The position numbers and the translations under genes were made by a program. A stretch of DNA of 64,000 nucleotides from Ecdyonurus torrentis (taxonomy: Eukaryota; Arthropoda; Insecta; Ephemeroptera; Heptageniidae), in NCBI GenBank assembly GCA_949318235.1, contig OX439136.1, positions 1,142,419-1,206,418 on the forward strand, read 5' to 3'. Below, one piece after another: positions 12,642 to 23,432 of this stretch; within the stretch, counting starts at the first letter, position 1, and each line of letters starts with the position of its first letter. The notes beneath the pieces are model-generated. The model worked only from the letters and a program-made list of their open reading frames with translations. It was not told the origin of the DNA and did not search any database.

Positions 12642-12917
12642 CTCTCTCATATGTATGTAATATATGCATGTATATATTAATGCAATGCAAGTGAATGAGA
12701 GAGGTGAGAGTATCCATTCACGTCAAGTCTATAACGTCAGTTTTCTTGTGGACACAAGACTTTGTGGTCTTCATAAAATCGTAAGTGTAATCATAGTCTA
12801 GTACATTCAATTACTAATACTTCGTTAATATTTTGTATTATATGACATAACAATGTTCCAATTTTGATTAAACGTAGATGTGTATACCATGCATATAATA
12901 CATACTGTACCGGCATG

Positions 12918-12918
<1 letters not shown>

Positions 12919-12964
<46 letters not shown>
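12919..12964. repeat. (CT)n microsatellite in the empty-site copy
   Basis: Uninterrupted CT repeat in the second copy of the local duplication. It corresponds to the tract interrupted at 11887 in copy 1. Confidence 0.9.
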
Positions 12965-12970
<6 letters not shown>

Positions 12971-13145
12971 ATGTATTTATTTATGTAATAATATGCATGT
13001 ATATATTAATACAAAAACAAGAGTATGTGTAGCAAAAAATGTATTGAAAGCATAAAACACTTGATTTGACACCAATTTTTAGGTAAAAATTGGTAAACAT
13101 ATATATTTTGTAATTGTTATTCTCATATTTTTATTGTATTTATAG

Positions 13146-13725
13146 ATTCCAAAGGTGGTGATAGCTCTCGTAGACTTCATGAAGGCCAACTGTCATGCTT
13201 GCATTGGTGAAACACACGTTCGCAAGGACATTCGTCGCATGGAAGCTGGAGCTCACGTTGTGGGAACACCAGACCTAGCATGATATGATCAGCCGTGGAG
13301 CACTAAAAACAAGCCACACAAAGAACTTTGTGCTGGATGAGGCTGATGAAATCTTGTCTCGAGGGTTCACTGACCAGATTCACGATGTCTTCAAGACTGA
13401 GCTGTGAAGATGTGCAGGTCTGTGTTTTTCACCGATCAACTTTCCATAATTAGCATGTTGTAGCTATTTAAACTGCCATATTTTATTTTTGTTTTTCAAT
13501 CCAGATTTTGATAATATTTGCAAAATAATAAAATGAGGATTTATAAGAAATTTTGATTTGGCTCTTATAGCAAATGTTGGCTAGTGTTAGTTTAATTTTT
13601 TGTGATCAAATTTCAGGTGATCTTGTTGTCTGCTACAATGCTTCAGGCTGTGTTAGAAGTGAGCACATGCTTCATGCGCAATCCAATCCGCATCCTCGTC
13701 AAGAAGGAGGAGCTTACACTTGAAG
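13146..13725 (+). pseudogene. eIF4A (DEAD-box initiation factor 4A) pseudogene, two exons with intron kept
   Basis: Exon 1 (13146-13417) follows an acceptor (TTTATAG). It translates as IPKVVIALVDFMKANCHACI, then HVRKDIRRMEAGAHVVGTP, and after a frameshift as [35 protein letters not shown]. This is the eIF4A region with motif II DEAD. The intron (13418-13616) starts GTCTGT and ends TTTCAG. Exon 2 (13617-13725) is open and reads [37 protein letters not shown] (motif III SAT), then a donor GTAACG. Wild-type eIF4A helicases unwind 5' UTRs in the eIF4F complex. Damage: Gly to Glu in the IGGT region, loss of GRVFD with a stop and frameshift near 13281, another frameshift near 13405, and P to L after SAT. 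The kept intron shows genomic duplication, not retroposition. ELTLEG is followed by no recognisable next exon. Confidence 0.85.
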
Positions 13726-13840
13726 GTAACGTCCTTACTCAATGTGTAATTAAAGCAGATGAACTTATGTTTACCTATGAAAATTAATTACTTATGTACT
13801 TGAGTTCTCGTTATAATGGTTATTAATTCACGCTGTACAT

Positions 13841-13989
13841 CCCTTGTTGTGTCCAAAGGGTGTACTTTCATTTTTATCCAGTACCACAAAGGGCGTACCT
13901 GCACTTTGTTTTGTGTTAAGCTTATGTCAGATGTGTGCACAGCATCAGGTCTGACCAAATGCAAGTACACGCCTTGGACACAACAAGGG
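13841..13989. mobile_element. Small MITE in the eIF4A pseudogene
   Basis: About 25-bp inverted ends: CCCTTGTTGTGTCCAAAGGG at 13841 and its near reverse complement with CCTTGGACACAACAAGGG ending at 13989. The arms extend inward with GTGTACTT against AAGTACAC. It explains the overlapping open frames on both strands here. Confidence 0.8.
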
Positions 13990-14614
13990 CAACATATTAT
14001 GTTGATAATAATTTGCATTAGCTGATGTTCTGGTGAAATATAAAATACTTGCAAAATTTATTATGCATGGTCGTCACAACAGTTATTCCTGTTGAAGAGT
14101 CAGTTTGGTATGCAATGGTGGGAGGTCATGTCATAACTTTACCTATGCATGTGTGCCAGGGAAAACATTTACTGTCATCAAAAATGTACATTATGCCTTG
14201 GTGATGCTTTATTCAAAGACACACACACACACCAGACCGTAATTAAGTTTGGTTCCTGCAGAATGTGTGTGTCTTCGAAAGCATCACCAAAGCTGGCCTA
14301 TGTAATACAGGACTGTACCGTAATGAATTACTTAAAAAGAATATATTGTATACATTGTATTGTGTACATTTGAATGTCTTATTTGATAGTAGTTTTAACC
14401 GTTCCGGAACGTTTGGTAATGGTTGCCTATGGTTACTGTGCAACAGGGGTACAGTAAACTGTACTGAATTACATAGCATTTACTATTAGTTACTGTTTAA
14501 AGAAGTTTATTATAGGGAAGAACGGCTTAACTTGTCTAACAAGATATGCATTAGGGTTTCATGAAGCTGTTATTCTACAATATACTTCATCATAATACAG
14601 TAATGAATAGTATA

Positions 14615-14823
14615 TCGAGGGCTATGCGGCATTTCGGTACTTGTGCAGTCTCCGCTGGTGCAATTTTGGCACATGTGCAATCTATGTCACGCCTACTAAT
14701 GGCACATCTGTACAGGCTAAGCGTATAAAGATGTTTCAAAAAAGGTGAGCGTGGAAAATGCACATGTGCCAAATATGCACCCGCGGAGATTGTACTAGTA
14801 CCGAAATGCCGCGTAGCCCTCGA
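14615..14823. mobile_element. TA-flanked MITE nested in the left arm of the palindrome
   Basis: Ends are TCGAGGGCTATGCGGCATTT and its near complement AAATGCCGCGTAGCCCTCGA, flanked by TA on each side (14613-14614, 14824-14825). Arms continue with TCGGTAC, GTCTCCGC and CACATGTGC. The equivalent place in the right arm of the outer palindrome (about 15240-15250) lacks this block, which confirms it as an insertion. A TA target suggests the Tc1/mariner group. Confidence 0.8.
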
Positions 14824-15490
14824 TATGCTTTGCAATGCAGAACTATACTGTAATGAATTATTTGTATGCACATTTTATTGTCTTCGATGACATGATGTAT
14901 ATGTATAAGAACATAAAACCAGGTTGTTAATTTGCACATGTGAAGATATTCATGAGAACATGAATATTGACAACTGTAATTTTGGTTGCCATTGTTGATT
15001 GTAATTAGATCTGCTGAAAGTATGTTCAGCATTAAGTATAAGAAGGTAAGTATGTTCAATTAATCAACTATGGCAATGAATGTTGAACCAAAATTACAGT
15101 CGTCCATATTCATTTTGTCATGAATATCTTCACATGTGCAAATAAACAACCTGGTTTTATGTTCTTATACATATATCTTGTCATCGAAGCCAATAAAATG
15201 CGCATACAAATAGTTCATTACAGTATAGTTCTGCATTGCAAAGCATATATATTACTTATCGGATTATGATGAAGTATATTGTAGAATAACACCTTCATGA
15301 AACCCTAATGCATATCTTGTTAGACAAGTTAAGCCGTTCTTCCCTGTAATAAATTTCATTAAACAGTAACTAATAGTAAATGCTATGTAATTCAGTACAG
15401 TTTACTGTAATGAATTATTTGTATGTACATTATGTAACTAATTAATTAGGAAAGGTTAAAACTATTTCGGTTTGAATTGATGATCAAAGA

Positions 15491-15794
15491 ATAGGATAGG
15501 AGAAATCTACAAGCGCCTTTCCACGATGAGGTCCGCAGCTCGGTGAAAATCTTGACGGCACAGGTTACACAAATATCTACAAGTTTACTAAGATTTTCGA
15601 GGGCAACAGCCCTCTTCTTCAATTGCTTAGAGTGTAGTTGCTTAGACTACACTCTAAGCAACTGAAGAAGAAGGCTGTTGCCCTCGAAACGTTTTAGTAA
15701 ACTTGTAGATATTTGTGTAACCTGTGCCATCAAGATTGTCACCGAGCTGTGAACCTCATCGTGGTAAGGCGCTTCTTGGTTTCTCCTATCCTAT
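15491..15794. mobile_element. Near-perfect hairpin element nested in the right arm
   Basis: Arms of about 150 bp with almost no loop. The left arm begins ATAGGATAGGAGAAA and the right arm ends TTTCTCCTATCCTAT. Internal pairs: ACAAATATCTACAAGTTTAC with GTAAACTTGTAGATATTTGT, and GAGGGCAACAGCC with GGCTGTTGCCCTC. The centre is TAGAGTGTAGTTGCTTAGAC followed by ACACTCTAAGCAACT. A transcript would fold into a long double-stranded RNA. Confidence 0.85.
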
Positions 15795-16212
15795 TGTATG
15801 CACATTATGTATGTCTTCATTAATGTCATGACCTAGAGCATGAAATCAGTAAGAAGGAAGTATGTTCAACTGCAATCAACCATGCTGTCAATGAACCTTA
15901 AACAAAATTGCATTTGTTCATTATTTTTCATTTTAGTGAAAAATATACAAAATTGTTTTATACTCTTATACTTATATTACCACTATCACATCAAAGACAC
16001 TCAAATGTACACAATGCAATGTATACAATATATTCTTTTTAAGTAATTCATTACAGTACAGTCCTGAATTGCATAGGACAGCTTTGGTGATGCTTTCGAA
16101 AACACACACATTCTGCAGGAAGCAAACTTAATTACAGCCTGGTGTGTGTGTGTGTGTCTTCGAATAAAGCATCACCAAAGCATGTATAAAGAATGACTGC
16201 ATGTACTGTACT

Positions 16213-17815
16213 GCATGGACATGGCGGAAAACCACTTTGGAGGCGTGACGTGACTAGACATAGAGGACATTCTCTCTCTCACGATGTATTTTTTTTAATG
16301 TAGGTTTAAGTGCTGGATATGGTGGAGAACCACGTTGGAGACTTGACGTGACTGGACGTAGAGGACATTATATCTTTCACACTCATGTATGTTTGTAGGT
16401 TACTACAGGTTCAAGTGCTGGATATGGTGGAGAACAACATTGGAGGCTTGACGTGACTGGACGTAGAGGACATACTATCTCTAACACTCATGTATGTTTC
16501 TATGTTTGTAGGTTACTACAGGTTCAAGTGCTGGATATGGTGGAGAACGACGTTGGAGGCTTGACGTGACTGGACGTAGAGGACATTATATCTTTCACAC
16601 TCATGTATGTTTCTATGTTTGTAGGTTACTACAGGTTCAAGTGCTGGATATGGTGGAGAACGACGTTGGAGGCTTGACGTGACTGGACGTAGAGGACATT
16701 ATATCTTTCACACTCATGTATGTTTGTAGGTTACTACAGGTTCAAGTGCTGGATATGGTGGAGAACGACGTTGGAGGCTTGACGTGACTGGACGTAGAGG
16801 ACATTATATCTTTCACACTCATGTATGTTTCTATGTTTGTAGGTTACTACAGGTTCAAGTGCTGGATATGGTGTAGAACGACGTTGGAGGCTTGACGGGA
16901 CTGGACGTAGAGGACATACTATCTCTCACACTCATGTATGTTTCTATGTTTGTAGGTTACTACAGGTTCAAGTGCTGGATATGGTGGAGAACGACGTTGG
17001 AGGCTTGACGTGACTGGACGTAGAGGACATTCTATCTCTCACACTCGTGTATATTTCTATGTTTGTAGGTTACTACAGGTTCAAGTGCTGGATATGATGG
17101 AGAACGACGTTGGAGGCTTGACGTGACTGGACGTAGAGGACATTATATCTCTCACACTCATGTATGTTTCTATGTTTGTAGGTTACTACAGGTTCAAGTG
17201 CTGGATATAGCGGAGAACCACGTTGGAGACTTGACGTGACTGGACGTAGGGGACATTCTATCTCTAACACTCATGTATGTTTCTATGTTTGTAGGTTACT
17301 ACAAGTTCAAGTGCTGGATATGGCGGAGAACCACGTCGGAGACTTGACGTGACTGGACGTAGGGGACATTCTATCTCTAACACTCGTGTATATTTCTATG
17401 TTTGTAGGTTACTACAGGTTCAAGTGCTGGATATAGCGGAGAACCACGTTGGAGACTTGACGTGACTGGACGTAGGGGACATTCTATCTCTAACACTCGT
17501 GTATATTTCTATGTTTGTAGGTTACTATATAGGTTCAAGTGCTGGATATGGTGGAGAACCACGTTGGAGACTTGACGTGACTGGACGTAGAGGACATTCT
17601 ATCTCTAACACTCATGTATGTTTCTATGTTTGTAGGTTACTACAAGTTCAAGTGCTGGATATGGCGGAGAACCACGTTGGAGACTTGACGTGACTGGACG
17701 TAGAGGACATTCTATCTCTAACACTCGTGTATATTTCTATGTTTGTAGGTTACTATAGGTTCAAGTGCTGGATATGCTGGAGAACCACGTTACAGACCTG
17801 ACGTGACTGGACATT
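16213..17815 (+). repeat. Minisatellite, about 15 copies of a 113-bp unit
   Basis: The unit runs GTTACTACAGGTTCAAGTGC, TGGATATGGTGGAGAACGAC, GTTGGAGGCTTGACGTGACT, GGACGTAGAGGACATTATAT, then CACTCATGTATGTTTCTATG and TTTGTAG. Copies start near 16303, 16407, 16520, 16634, 16738, 16851, 16964, 17078, 17191, 17304, 17417, 17532, 17646 and 17758. A diverged copy lies at 16213. Two copies lack the TTTCTATG segment. The two ends are the most diverged and the middle is homogeneous, as expected for unequal exchange. 113 is not a multiple of 3 and frames do not carry across units, so it is not coding. Confidence 0.95.
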
Positions 17816-17913
17816 CTCATCTAATAAGTCATATTCTTTTTTATGCTTAAGATATTAAATTTGTTTTGATATTTAATTAATGATTTCTTTTTCTTTTCTT
17901 CTTCTTGTTCTAG

Positions 17914-17963
17914 GTCAAGCACGTCAGTTGATGGCACACACCAAAGCAATCGGAACATTGAAA
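17914..17963 (+). other. Possible 50-bp exon after the minisatellite
   Basis: Preceded by a long pyrimidine tract (TTTCTTTTTCTTTTCTTC then TTGTTCTAG) and followed by GTATAT. Two frames are open, QARQLMAHTKAIGTLK and SSTSVDGTHQSNRNIE. Neither matches the missing eIF4A exon. Product unknown. Confidence 0.25.
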
Positions 17964-18096
17964 GTATATTTTTTTTTGTTATATTATTATTTTTGGGATA
18001 CAAAAAATGTATAATTATATTCTATTTATGCCAATAAATTATTAAAATTTGAATTTAATTTTAATTTTCAACCCTTTTAGTCAAATTTACAGCAGT

Positions 18097-18256
18097 GTAT
18101 TTCCGGAAGGCCAGTGTACTTCCGTAAGGCCACTCTCCTTTCCGGAAGGCCACAGCCACTCTCTTTCGAGAAAGCCACTCTCTTTAAAAGGATTCTCAAT
18201 TCTCACCTCTACTTTTAAAGCCACTCTACTCTCTTTATTTTTTTTAGCTGGGTATA
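18097..18256. repeat. Family E copy 2
   Basis: Repeated GGCCACTCTC and TTCCGGAAGGCCA motifs, ending with CTCTTTATTTTTTTTAGCTG and GGTATA. This end is the reverse complement of the start of the family E repeat at 9463. It abuts the Tc1-type element that starts at 18259. Confidence 0.6.
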
Positions 18257-18258
18257 CA

Positions 18259-18389
18259 GTAGGGAGCAGATAAAATGTTAACAAAGGAAATATAGCTCCA
18301 CAAAATTACAATAGAAAGGTGTGTCTACTTCTGCATTCTCCGCCTTCTCAGGCTAGTATCAAAGTCTCTTTCTCTCTCTCTCCCTCCCT

Positions 18390-18461
<72 letters not shown>

Positions 18462-18517
18462 GAATCAGAGTATTATGCTTGCTTGCTGCCGACCAGCCGT
18501 CTGGAGCACGCACCACG

Positions 18518-18551
<34 letters not shown>

Positions 18552-18758
18552 AGAATAAATAATAAGCTTGCCTGCTTGTCCAACGTGCACCATCTGTCTC
18601 TTTCTATGATATCGCTTACTACTGTATTTTTTCTGGAGAAAAAGCAAACAAGTTTAGAGGAAGCATATTATAATAAATATATTGTTTGAACGAGAAATTA
18701 GAGAGAGAACAACACACGGCAGGTCTAGCAGGCAGGTTTAATATTTTGGATCTTAAAG

Positions 18759-18846
<88 letters not shown>

Positions 18847-18891
18847 CCAGACGCGTGTTCGGCGAGCAAGCAAGCATAATACTTTGATTCT

Positions 18892-18923
<32 letters not shown>

Positions 18924-19171
18924 CCAGACGGGTGTTTATGGTGACTAGTGAGCAAGCAGGCAAGCAAGCACTGATTCTTAAAAAAGAGAGAGAAATATAG
19001 AAGAGAGAGAGAAGGTGTGCATAGTCAAGTAGGTGTGCGTACATTTATGTCATTGGTCACTGCAATCACAACCAGTCTGAGAAGGCGGAGAAATGCAGCA
19101 GCAGACACCCTTTACTATTGTAATTTCGTGGACCAATAGTATCTCTTTAACAATTTTTAAGCTCTGTACTG
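18259..19171. mobile_element. Family F hairpin element 1 (Tc1/mariner-type MITE carrying (CT)n and (GA)n arms)
   Basis: Ends are CAGTAGGGAGC at 18259 and GCTCTGTACTG ending at 19171, with TA on both sides (18257-18258, 19172-19173). The arms match: AATTACAATAG, GCATT(C/T)CTCCGCC and TTGCTTGC...CGCGTGTTCGGC-type blocks recur inverted. The left arm holds (CT)n tracts (about 18364-18457 and 18520-18544), the right arm (GA)n tracts (about 18767-18841 and 18893-18919). The internal blocks between tracts, such as AATCAGAGTATTATGCTTGC, are also found in the opposite arm. All SLSL and RERE open frames here are translations of these tracts. Confidence 0.8.
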
Positions 19172-19173
19172 TA

Positions 19174-19508
19174 CATACACCTATGTATAAGATTTATTAA
19201 GTACAATTATACATGATACATTTATAAATCACAAAAAAAAAGTTTATACAATAGTCATCATTTTTATTTGCACCTGGTGGTATTAGATCTAGATCTTATC
19301 CTGAGCTTCTGGAGAGACCTCAAGTTTAATTTGGATAGATAATGTTCTCTGTTGTGCAGCCTCACTTAGGATTCACACCCTCTCCAGTCACAGCAAACAC
19401 TGAAGTTCTCAACTCTTGAAAACTAAAATACATCATACTCAATATAGTTTGCAATTTTTAATTATGTAAACATAAGTATAAACTGAATAAAATAAATAAA
19501 TAAATAAA
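19174..19508. other. No gene seen
   Basis: Includes a slightly GC-richer patch near 19270-19420 (for example CTGGAGAGACCTCAAG and CCTCTCCAGTCACAGC) without an identifiable exon or repeat. Confidence 0.35.
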
Positions 19509-19632
19509 TGGAATGAATGAATGAATGAATGAATGAATGAATGAATGAATGAATGAATGAATGAATGAATGAATGAATGAATGAATGAATGAATGAATGA
19601 ATGAATGAATGAATGAATGAATGAATGAATGA
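19509..19632. repeat. (GAAT)n microsatellite
   Basis: About 30 uninterrupted tetranucleotide copies. The FIHS repeat frame on the minus strand is its translation. Confidence 0.95.
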
Positions 19633-19729
19633 TTATTCATCGAATAATGGATTTAACGAACATAAAAATAAAAAATTGTTATTAAAAAAGGTTATTATAT
19701 ATAATACAGTGTTTGCTTTTTGAAAATAG

Positions 19730-20035
19730 GGTGTATTCATTTATATTTAAGTCAACGCCATGTTTTATCACACAATAACATAGAGAACATAACAAACTAA
19801 CAGCTTTTGCCAGTTAAACAGTGCAAAACTTTTAAAGCATTAATAATGTAATCAGCTTGAATTAGTATCTCAAGTATGTAAGAAGTAATAAATAAAAAAT
19901 TAACCATTTTCCTGAAGAGAATTTCCATAAACAAAATTTCATTTATGCTTAGAAATGTCATTTACTACTCTACAGTATGACCTCCAAGTGCATTAAATAT
20001 GCGATGTCATGCGGATTCACTCTATATTTTAACTT
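19730..20035 (+). repeat. Dispersed family B, copy 1
   Basis: Shares AGTCAACGCCATGTT, TTGAATTAGTATCTCAAGTA, TACAGTATGACCTCC and ATGTCATGCGGATT with copies at 34310 and 58745. No coding frame. Confidence 0.7.
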
Positions 20036-20356
20036 ACATAATTCAGTAAGTAACATAGCGATGTATAGGTTAATTTCACTTTTGTTAAATTAAAAGCAAT
20101 TTAAAATATTTTTGAAAGCACGGATGCTGCTAACATTAGTATGGAGGCTAAAACTAAACATGTAATATCTGTTGGCTTTTCATGAAGAAAGCAACAAATA
20201 TTAAGGGTTGGTAGAATACATGATCCTGATCATAAATTAAAGTGAAACCTAAAAATTGGTTCCATAGTTCACCCATGAGTGACCTTTGACCTGGAGAATA
20301 GTTATTATTTTTTGTGCTGGAACCACGGATATATAAACAGGATTGGAAGCTATTGT

Positions 20357-20551
20357 TTAAAAAACGTTCCTTTAATGATGTAGTTCAAATTTTCGCCGCA
20401 TCAATACAAAAATACAAAATTACCTAAAAAATTGGCGCTGCGATCTGGGGGAAAATTTTAAATTTTCCCCCAGATCGCAGCGCTACATACTTTTTGCATG
20501 TTAATTGTGGCGGCGAAAATTTGAACTACATCATTAAGGGAACGTTTTTAA
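20357..20551. mobile_element. Foldback MITE with TTAA at both ends
   Basis: The outer arms read AAAACGTTCCTTTAATGATG and continue TAGTTCAAATTTTCGCCGC. The right arm is their complement. At the centre lies a second palindrome, GCGCTGCGATCTGGGGGAAA, followed by its complement. TTAA occurs just outside both arms, as for piggyBac or Kolobok-type insertions, but the ends are A/T runs, so the duplication is uncertain. Confidence 0.8.
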
Positions 20552-22078
20552 GATAGGGCAATAATACAGAAGCTCACCAGCGTGGCTGGAACCGTCATGT
20601 GCAAAAAAATTGTTATAACATAAATCAAAGATAATGCAAAGAACTACAACTGTAAAAAAAATTAATTGCTTTATTTGATTAAATAACAAGATGGCGACAT
20701 ATTAATTATAATTATTGTCAAAATGGGCAAACTCTTCAATAATTTTGGTTTGAAGTTATCTATGATAATGTTTAAACGATTAGAAATCAATATTGCACTT
20801 TTTTGCTGCTATAATAATTAATAAAAACTGCTAAATAGACTTTTTATAAGAAAATAGGAGAGAAAACACGTGTCTTTGAACCTGACGCCACGACGTCTAA
20901 TATACCATTGCGAGGTATATGGCACAAATAAGTTAATTCGTAAATTTCATACCACTACAATGAAATTTGGTACACTTATACTCATTGCAATAGTAGGTAT
21001 TTTGTGCACCGGTGATTAGTTTTTAAGATAACCCTTTTGGCTTAGAGACCCTTAATACTCAGAATCAAGTGTTTTTTTGTCAATGAAATATGAAAATACG
21101 TAAAAATGTTAAATATCAAATTTGTTGAGCATATTTTTTCTTGTGGCCAAGAATTTTTTCAAAATGCTATGTTGCCAAGTTTTTCATAGTGTTGCAAAAA
21201 CGTAGAATAGATGAGCAATGGCATGGTTGTGGCCACCACGTATGGAGCAAACTCGATCATATATAGCGCTTTTTTTTATTTTTTTTTGAAACACTGCTTG
21301 TTTATAGTATCACAATAGTTTTGCTCTGAATTCATTTTTATAAATAACACTAAATTATAGTTAGTGGATTTTTTGTACGATAAAGATGCTTCTGCTGAGG
21401 ATGATAATACACACTCCCTACAATATTAAGAATGATATATGTATAATGTATATAAACATATATATATTTTATGCATTAAAAATCGAACTGAAAATACGTT
21501 TTAGTGACCAAAAAAAATCAAGAAATATAAAAGAAATAAAATAAAATTGTTTAATTCTGTTTCGAATTAAGGGTTGCTAACCATCCTTTTTAAAGCGGTC
21601 ATCCTCTTTTAAGTGCTTCTATCCATCGTCCTTTTTGTACTAAAAAAAGAAAAGGCCTGTCAATTTTTTGGACTTAAAAAACAGGACAGGAAAATATACA
21701 GCAATGCATATAATATCACCAATTTGATGTTCCTGTTCCAAATATAGTATGCTTTTTTATAAGGAAACAAATTGTAAAAAGCAAACTGTAACATGAGTTG
21801 AAATAAAAAAATAAATAAAAAAATGTTGCTAAAAAATTAGAGGTTTTACTCTAGCTAAATATAAAACTCTTAAAAAATATTAACTTTAGGACTATTTTGA
21901 TGGCATTATCAAGGAGTACAAAATTCCTAAATCTAAACTTTTAAGTTCCATCTTTCTTGTTTTATTGGTTTAGGTGACGGTTCAGTGGGTAAATATTTGC
22001 AAGTGTTCATTGATTATGTGCTACCATTATAATTTTGTCAACACCATGCACTTTTTATCATCAATTCAATCCTAACTA

Positions 22079-22080
<2 letters not shown>
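20552..22080. other. No gene seen
   Basis: AT-rich. Only a small inverted repeat (ATATACCATTGCGAGGTATAT near 20899) was noticed. No open segment with splice sites. Confidence 0.4.
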
Positions 22081-22622
<542 letters not shown>

Positions 22623-22830
22623 CAGTAGAATTTTTTTAAAATGGGACAAAAGGATTTTGCTAAATATGCCGCGCGAATGAAATCACTAGAAAATAATTGT
22701 CACAACAACAGAACAGTTAGGTGTGACTACTGCTGCATTTCTCCGCCTTCCTATATCATTGGTACGTGTGAGCACCAAAATTTGCTTGCCTGCTTCACCA
22801 GCCGTCTGGTGCACGCTAGCGCACAACTTT

Positions 22831-22878
<48 letters not shown>

Positions 22879-23200
22879 CCTTTCTCGAGAAAATATCAAG
22901 CAATGACAGAGAGAGAGAGAGAGAGAAATGAAGGTGATAGTTTGTTGTCTAGTTTGATTTTGCATGATACTCAACAGAAAGTGAGACAGCGAGCAGAGAG
23001 AGAGAGAGAGAGGTGCACCATATGGCTGGTGAAGTAGGCAAGCATAAATATTTTGGTGCTCACACATACGAAAGATGTAAGAAGGCAGGCAAATGCAGCA
23101 GTAGACACACCTTACTGTTGTGACAATTATTTTCTAGCGATTTCATTCGCGCGGCATATTCAGCAAAATACTTTTGTCCCATTTTAAAAAAATTTTACTG
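22623..23200. mobile_element. Family F hairpin element 2
   Basis: Ends are CAGTAGAATTTTTTTAAAAT at 22623 and ATTTTAAAAAAATTTTACTG ending at 23200. The left flank is TA, the right flank AA. Arms contain ATGGGACAAAAG, GCCGCGCGAATGAAATC and TGCTGCATTTCTCCGCCTTC, repeated inverted on the right. The left arm has (CT)n at about 22832-22875, the right arm (GA)n at about 22907-22926 and 22996-23012. Blocks next to the tracts (CACCAGCCGTCTGGTGCACG against GTGCACCATATGGCTGGTG) match element 1. Confidence 0.85.
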
Positions 23201-23204
<4 letters not shown>

Positions 23205-23239
<35 letters not shown>

Positions 23240-23354
23240 AAGTATATCAAAGTATAATATTTAATATTATACTTTGATACAAATATCGCCATCTCGTGGA
23301 GTTCTGATCTACACTATGTGTAGTGAAGAAAAACTATATCATTTGAAGTTTAAA

Positions 23355-23432
<78 letters not shown>
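23205..23432. repeat. (TA)n tracts and an AT hairpin
   Basis: (TA)n at about 23205-23236 and 23361-23432. Between them is a short palindrome, TATCAAAGTATAATA, followed by its complement. Confidence 0.85.

Larger units (their letters stand above)
11690..13015 (+). repeat. Local tandem duplication, one copy split by a transposon
   Basis: Copy 1 (11690-11886 plus 12642-12700) and copy 2 (about 12750-13015) share TTTGTGGTCTT, GTAAGTGTAATC, TTTTGATTA(T/A)ACGTAGATGT, ACCGGCATGTT, a (CT)n tract and ATGCATGTATATATTAAT. Copy 1 is interrupted inside the (CT)n tract by the 755-bp element at 11887-12641. Copy 2 has an uninterrupted (CT)n at 12919-12964 and so shows the empty site. Confidence 0.8.
14196..16180. 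mobile_element. 2-kb nested palindromic (foldback) element
   Basis: The outermost ends, CCTTGGTGATGCTTTATTC at 14196 and GAATAAAGCATCACCAAAG ending at 16180, open an inverted repeat spanning nearly 2 kb with its centre near 15030-15060. Paired landmarks: AACAAGATATGCATTAGGG (14538) with its complement near 15306, CATGTGAAGATATTCATGA (14936) with its complement near 15119, and AAGAATATATTGTATACA (14336) with its complement near 16018. The first and last about 90 bp are themselves small palindromes using the same CTTTGGTGATGCTTT end. Each arm is interrupted by a different later insertion (14615-14823, 15491-15794). No protein-coding frame. Confidence 0.85.

Noticed and set aside
14149..15059. 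Open frames of 74-107 codons on both strands
   Set aside because: They lie within palindromic transposon DNA and mirror each other on opposite strands.
16213..17815. CRISPR-like array
   Set aside because: Units are contiguous tandem repeats with no unique spacers, and the genome is eukaryotic.
17914..17963. Next eIF4A exon after the minisatellite
   Set aside because: None of the frames resembles the expected IRQFY...EEWKLDTL sequence.
18319..19044. SLSL/RERE frames in the CT/GA elements
   Set aside because: Translations of microsatellite tracts in hairpin elements.
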